This document shows, one piece after another, positions 50,350 through 54,053 of a stretch of 54,053 nucleotides of DNA. Made by a program: the position numbers and the translations under genes. A model generated the notes under the pieces. That model was not told where the DNA came from and did not search any database. It was given only the letters and a program-made list of their open reading frames with translations. Source of the stretch: Phycisphaerae bacterium (lineage in GTDB: Bacteria; Planctomycetota; Phycisphaerae; FEN-1346; JAACEH01); assembly GCA_012729015.1 (NCBI GenBank), contig JAAYDY010000007.1, forward strand, positions 1 through 54,053. The letters run 5' to 3'. Each line of letters starts with the position of its first letter. Within the stretch, counting starts at the first letter, position 1.

Positions 50350-52854
50350 TCAGTACGTGTCGCGCAGGGACCGGACCTTCAGGGCCTTGCGCAGGGCGGC
50401 GGCGTCGGTCGGGCGGCGGCCGCGGAACGTCACGGTCACTTCCTTGCCCGGCAGCAGCGTCAGGATGTTGTCGCTGAAGGTGCCCAGCAGCTTACCGGTC
50501 GAAAGCTCCACGAACAGGGCCGTGGCGTCGCTCTTCAGCGTGACGGTCAGTGCGTCGCCTCGTTGGGCGACCTGGGCGACGATGCGCGGCTTGGGCAGTT
50601 CGGCCCGCTTCAGCGGCGCGAAGTGGTGATCGTTCTCGGACCGGTGCGAGCCGGCCTTGAGGGCCACGCGGACGAATCCGCCGGCCGTGCCGCCCAGTGC
50701 CTCGATGATCTTCTCTCGCGGCAGTGCCGCCACGGCTCGCGACTGGTCGGCCTTCAGGGCGAACGCGCCCTTGCCGCTCCAGACGCGGCGGCCGTCGTAG
50801 GTGCGGGCCTCGGCCGACCATGAGCCGCGCACGGACTCGCCCAGGTCGCTCGTGGCCCAGAGCCGCAGCCCCTCGGTGTCGTTGCTGACCGAAGCCAGCA
50901 GCGGCGCGTGGAACCGCCGGGCCATGTAGTGCAGCGCCTTCCACCGCAGCAGCCAGTCGATGCTCGACCACGAGGCCACCGGCCAGATGTCGTTGAGCTG
51001 CCAGTAGAGGGTGCCCATGCAGTGGGGCTTGACGCGGCGCCAGTGCTCGATGGCCGTCTTCATGGCCAGGCCCTGGTTCAGCTGCGAGAGGTAGCAGAAG
51101 CCGTCCATGTCGCTCGGCAGCCGCAGATACCGCGTCATGAAATCGACGATGATCGAGTTGCCCTGCATGTTCCGCTGGTGGTGTTCCATGACGGGGCTGG
51201 AGACGTTCATGTCCTCGGGCCGGGCCACGGTGCGCAGCGTGTCGATGCTCGGGAACGACTGGAACCCGAACTCGCTGGAGAATCGCGGCTTGACGGTGAG
51301 GTAGTTGTCGAAGTCCTTGCGGCCATGCCAGACGATCCAGTAGTGCATGTCGCCGACATTCGGGTCGCCGTGGGCATAGCCCGGCTTGCGCGGGCACCCG
51401 GTGGGCGAGCTCGGCACCCACGGGCGGCCGGGGTCTTCCTCGCCGACGACGCGCTGCTGCGTGTCGTAGGTGAGCTTGTCGTAAGCCCGGCGGAACCGTT
51501 TCTGGTTCGGGTCCTGGGACCACCACGAATCCACGGCGGTCTGGTTCTCGTTGTTGCCGCACCACAGCACGATGGACGGATGGTTGCTCATGCGGCGGAG
51601 CTGGTGCCGCACCTCGGCCTCGACGTTATCGAGGAACCACTTGTCCTCGGGATACGCGGCGCAGGCGAACATGAGATCGTGCCAGACCATGATGCCGTGG
51701 CGATCGCAGAGACGCAGCAGCTCCTCCTGGGCGTAGATGCCGCCGCCCCAGAGGCGGAGCATGTTCATGTTCGCGGCCACGGCGTCCTCGACCAGTTGCC
51801 GCAGGCGGTCGGGCGTCGTGCGGTCGGCGAAGACGTCGTCGGGAATCCAGTTGGCGCCCTTGCAGTAGATGTCGCGGCCGTTGATGCGGAACTTGAAGCT
51901 GCGACCGATGGCGTCCTTCTCCCGCACCAGCTCGACCTTTCGCAGGCCGATCTGCGTCTCGTAGCGGTCGCTTGCCTTGGCGCGGTCCTGGGGCGTCCAC
52001 GAGACGTCCAGATCGTACAGCGGCTGTTTGCCGGCGCCGGCCGGCCACCAGAGCTTCGGCTTCGCGATGACGGCCTTGGCGGCGACGCGGTTGGCGCCCT
52101 TCTTCAGCGACGCCGGAGCGAGCACCGTCTGCCCGTCGATGCGCACGGCCAGTGTGCCGCGGCCGGCTTTCGGCGCGAGCACGTGGGCCGTCACGTCCAG
52201 CCTCACGCCGCGCGCGCCGTGCGACTGTTGCGTCGTCACGTAATCCAGCACGGGCTCGTCCGTGGCCAGCACGTAGCAATCCTGCCAGATGCCGCTCGTG
52301 GCCAGCAGCGGGCCCCAGTCCCACCCGAAATGGCACTGGGCCTTGCGCACGAACGGGCGGAACGTCGGTCGCGGCGGCCGGTCGGCCCAGGCCCGCTCTT
52401 CCAGGCGGTTGCAGACCGACGTGGACCGCTTGCTCATGCGGCGGCCGTACGCGATCGGCGACTCGAAGACCACACGCACGACGTTCTCGCCCTCGCGCAA
52501 ACGGCCCGCCACGTCGAACCTCCACCGGCGGAACATGTTGTCGGCTGTGCCGACCTTGCGGCCGTTCAGGTACACCGTGGCCGCCGTGTCGAGCCCCTCG
52601 AACACCAGGTGCTGCATGGCCGCCCGGGCCTGCGAGGCCGTCGCCCGGAACCGCCGCACGTACTCCCACGGCGCCTGGTCCACCCACAGCACGTCCAGCT
52701 CGTTGCGGCGATAGTACGGATCGGGAATCTTCCCGGCGCGCAGCAGGTCCGTGTGTACGCACCCCGGCACGCGCGCATCCACCCATTGCCGCACGCGTCC
52801 CTTGCCCCCGTCCTGGCGCATCTGCCACGCGCCGTTCAACGACACCTTGCTCAT
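50350..52854 (-). CDS. GH2-family beta-mannosidase
   Basis: An 834-residue GH2 enzyme expected to release beta-linked mannose from mannan oligosaccharides or glycans. The N-terminal sugar-binding domain is SLNGAWQMRQ to VVFESP, the immunoglobulin-like domain follows, and the TIM barrel begins after YCKGANWIPDD. The acid/base is Glu436 in WCGNNENQTA and the nucleophile is Glu528 in FSSEFGFQSFPS. GRDIYCKGANWIP and FHWGWDWGP-like CHFGWDWGPLLAT match beta-mannosidases. There is no signal peptide. ATG 52854 has GGAG upstream; the in-frame codon at 52887 is less likely. With the GH29-like enzyme at 2749 it suggests use of mannose- or fucose-containing glycans. Confidence 0.93.
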   Translation of the reverse strand: MSKVSLNGAWQMRQDGGKGRVRQWVDARVPGCVHTDLLRAGKIPDPYYRRNELDVLWVDQAPWEYVRRFRATASQARAAMQHLVFEGLDTAATVYLNGRKVGTADNMFRRWRFDVAGRLREGENVVRVVFESPIAYGRRMSKRSTSVCNRLEERAWADRPPRPTFRPFVRKAQCHFGWDWGPLLATSGIWQDCYVLATDEPVLDYVTTQQSHGARGVRLDVTAHVLAPKAGRGTLAVRIDGQTVLAPASLKKGANRVAAKAVIAKPKLWWPAGAGKQPLYDLDVSWTPQDRAKASDRYETQIGLRKVELVREKDAIGRSFKFRINGRDIYCKGANWIPDDVFADRTTPDRLRQLVEDAVAANMNMLRLWGGGIYAQEELLRLCDRHGIMVWHDLMFACAAYPEDKWFLDNVEAEVRHQLRRMSNHPSIVLWCGNNENQTAVDSWWSQDPNQKRFRRAYDKLTYDTQQRVVGEEDPGRPWVPSSPTGCPRKPGYAHGDPNVGDMHYWIVWHGRKDFDNYLTVKPRFSSEFGFQSFPSIDTLRTVARPEDMNVSSPVMEHHQRNMQGNSIIVDFMTRYLRLPSDMDGFCYLSQLNQGLAMKTAIEHWRRVKPHCMGTLYWQLNDIWPVASWSSIDWLLRWKALHYMARRFHAPLLASVSNDTEGLRLWATSDLGESVRGSWSAEARTYDGRRVWSGKGAFALKADQSRAVAALPREKIIEALGGTAGGFVRVALKAGSHRSENDHHFAPLKRAELPKPRIVAQVAQRGDALTVTLKSDATALFVELSTGKLLGTFSDNILTLLPGKEVTVTFRGRRPTDAAALRKALKVRSLRDTY

Positions 52855-52891
52855 TCGTCTGTCTCCTGTGATTGCTCTCGGCCACACCGAG

Positions 52892-54053
52892 TCATTTCTG
52901 TCGGGATTCCAACTCCGCGGCCCGCCGCGCCCACTGGGCCGCTTCGGCGGTCTGCCCTTTAACTGTCAGCGCGGCGGCGAGGTTGCGGCAAACGTCGGGC
53001 AGGTCGGGCTCGAGCGCCAGCGCCCGCCGATACGACGCAATGGCCGCATCCAGGTTGCCCATCCGGTGGTACGTCATGCCCAGGTTGTAGTGCGCGGCCA
53101 CGAGGTCGCTCTTCATCGCGGCCGCCCGCTCGAACCGCCGGATGGCCTCGGCATAGTCCTCGCGGTGCTGGGCCACGCTCCCGAGCCCGATCTCCGCGCC
53201 ATACCAGCCCGCGTCAAGCTCCAGGGCCCGGCGGTACGCCTGTTCCGCCTCGGCCATCTGCGCGGCGTCCTGGCGGCGTTTGGCGACGGCGTACAGCTTG
53301 TCGCCCAGGTTGCTGACGAAGCGGGCGTCGCGCGGCTCCGCGGCCACGGCGCGGCGCTGCGCGTCCAGGGCGGCCGCGGCGTGCGCGTCCGTCCGGTCCG
53401 ACCAGTTCGGGTCCATCGCCCGCTGCCACAGGGCGTTCGCCAGGCTGTTCCAGGCCACGCCGTTGCCGGGGAAGGCTGCGGCATTGTGATGCCAGAACGT
53501 GACCGAGTCGCGCCACACCGCCTGTTGCTCCACGGTCAGGCCGCCCAGGGCGACCAGCATGGCGACGGCGGCTGTTGCGGCGACCACCCGTCGGCCGGGC
53601 CGCGCCGCGGCCCAGTCGGCCACAAGCCACGCCACCGCCACGAACACGCCCACCAGCGGCAGGTACGTGTACCGGTCGGCTATGATCTGCTTGCCCACCT
53701 GGACGATGCCGATCACCGGCACGAGCATGCCGAGGTAGATCAGCCAGCCGACGCCCCAGTGCGGTCGCCGCCGGCGCAGGGCCACGGCTGCCACCGTGAT
53801 CGCCGCCAGCGCCGCCGCCATCGCTACGGCCGTGCCCGCGCCGACCGTCGGGCCGCCGTGGTCGGGCAGGGGGTAGAACGGCGTCAGGCTTCCCGGCGCC
53901 GGCCAGAACGTCTTGGCCAGGTACATGACGTAGGCGTAGGCGGCGTTGGCGAGTCGTTGGGCGAGGGGGACGGCGTCGAGTCCTCGGACGGCGCCGCCGG
54001 CCTGTTGGACGAGCAGCGTCACGACGGACGAGGCGGCGGCCATGGCCACCAGC
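52892..54053 (-). CDS. TPR membrane protein (5' end beyond the window)
   Basis: The 3' part (at least 385 residues) of a polytopic membrane protein with a C-terminal TPR domain. Four or so membrane helices include WGVGWLIYLGMLVPVIGIVQ; the motif IIADRYTYLPLVG is a family hallmark of planctomycete-type TPR/Tmtc-like proteins. At least three TPR units follow (AEAEQAYRRALELDAGWYGA, YAEAIRRFERAAAM, LDAAIASYRRALALEPDLP). Tmtc proteins are protein O-mannosyltransferases; whether this one is catalytic cannot be told from the fragment. It reads out of the window edge. Confidence 0.82.
   Translation of the reverse strand, partial: LVAMAAASSVVTLLVQQAGGAVRGLDAVPLAQRLANAAYAYVMYLAKTFWPAPGSLTPFYPLPDHGGPTVGAGTAVAMAAALAAITVAAVALRRRRPHWGVGWLIYLGMLVPVIGIVQVGKQIIADRYTYLPLVGVFVAVAWLVADWAAARPGRRVVAATAAVAMLVALGGLTVEQQAVWRDSVTFWHHNAAAFPGNGVAWNSLANALWQRAMDPNWSDRTDAHAAAALDAQRRAVAAEPRDARFVSNLGDKLYAVAKRRQDAAQMAEAEQAYRRALELDAGWYGAEIGLGSVAQHREDYAEAIRRFERAAAMKSDLVAAHYNLGMTYHRMGNLDAAIASYRRALALEPDLPDVCRNLAAALTVKGQTAEAAQWARRAAELESRQK

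Noticed and set aside
50908..52962. A 684-codon frame antisense to the beta-mannosidase
   Set aside because: The sense strand carries both catalytic Glu motifs; the antisense product has no recognised fold.

Overview
The window is a GC-rich bacterial chromosome segment, most likely from a Planctomycetota-type lineage, perhaps related to Phycisphaerae. That placement is an inference. It rests on a Minf_1886-family protein, a zf-HC2 anti-sigma factor, many lipoproteins and small-repeat proteins, a TPR/membrane protein with an ADRYTYLPL-type motif, GH29/GH2 glycosidases and Gfo/Idh/MocA oxidoreductases. No rRNA or taxonomic marker beyond ribosomal protein L34 is present. No phage, plasmid, transposase or CRISPR array was recognised.

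Layout. 1-2505: hybrid histidine kinase with a small membrane partner. 2749-7145: sugar locus (GH29/GH42-like glycosidase, phosphomannose-isomerase-like cupin, divergent AraC regulator). 7852-8955: secreted HEAT-like protein. 9327-10289: TPP riboswitch and a Thi4 thiazole synthase. 10323-12727: OpuC-type osmoprotectant ABC transporter with permease and binding protein fused. 12790-14946: methyltransferase and TauE/SafE exporter. 15067-17677: C_GCAxxG_C_C protein and DinG-type Fe-S helicase. 17844-20111: RicT/PSP1 protein with long disordered tails and a Minf_1886 protein. 20333-22546: a 49-aa single-TM protein, a membrane protein, an MBL hydrolase and tRNA-Arg(UCU). 22722-25373: membrane-anchored amidase, metallophosphoesterase, RseC-like protein. 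25492-29528: oxidoreductase, then an ECF sigma/anti-sigma pair. 29566-32947: metY-metX-metW under a SAM-I riboswitch. 33132-36202: zinc-ribbon membrane protein and DEAD-box helicase. 36622-41929: three lipoproteins (HEAT-like, collagen/glycine-rich, 28-residue repeat). 42350-45062: nifU, nifS and a rubrerythrin-like protein. 45173-45495: rpmH with a textbook promoter and terminator. 45521-50114: oxidoreductase, decayed RhuM gene, lipoprotein, beta-helix protein, small membrane protein. 50350-54053: GH2 beta-mannosidase and a TPR membrane protein cut by the window edge.

Many genes have recognisable sigma70-like promoters (TTGnnn, 16-17 bp, TAnnnT) and Shine-Dalgarno sites, which fixed several starts inside longer open frames. 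Tight overlaps (ATGA/GTGA) mark several operons. Two metabolite riboswitches, TPP and SAM-I, each followed by an intrinsic terminator, control thiamine and methionine synthesis.

The most unusual features are the intergenic population of several palindromic repeat families, two of which share outer arms but carry different cores; the lipoprotein cluster at 36795-41929; the RicT homologue and DEAD helicase with similar basic tails; and a small membrane protein that resembles the sensor module of the kinase it overlaps.
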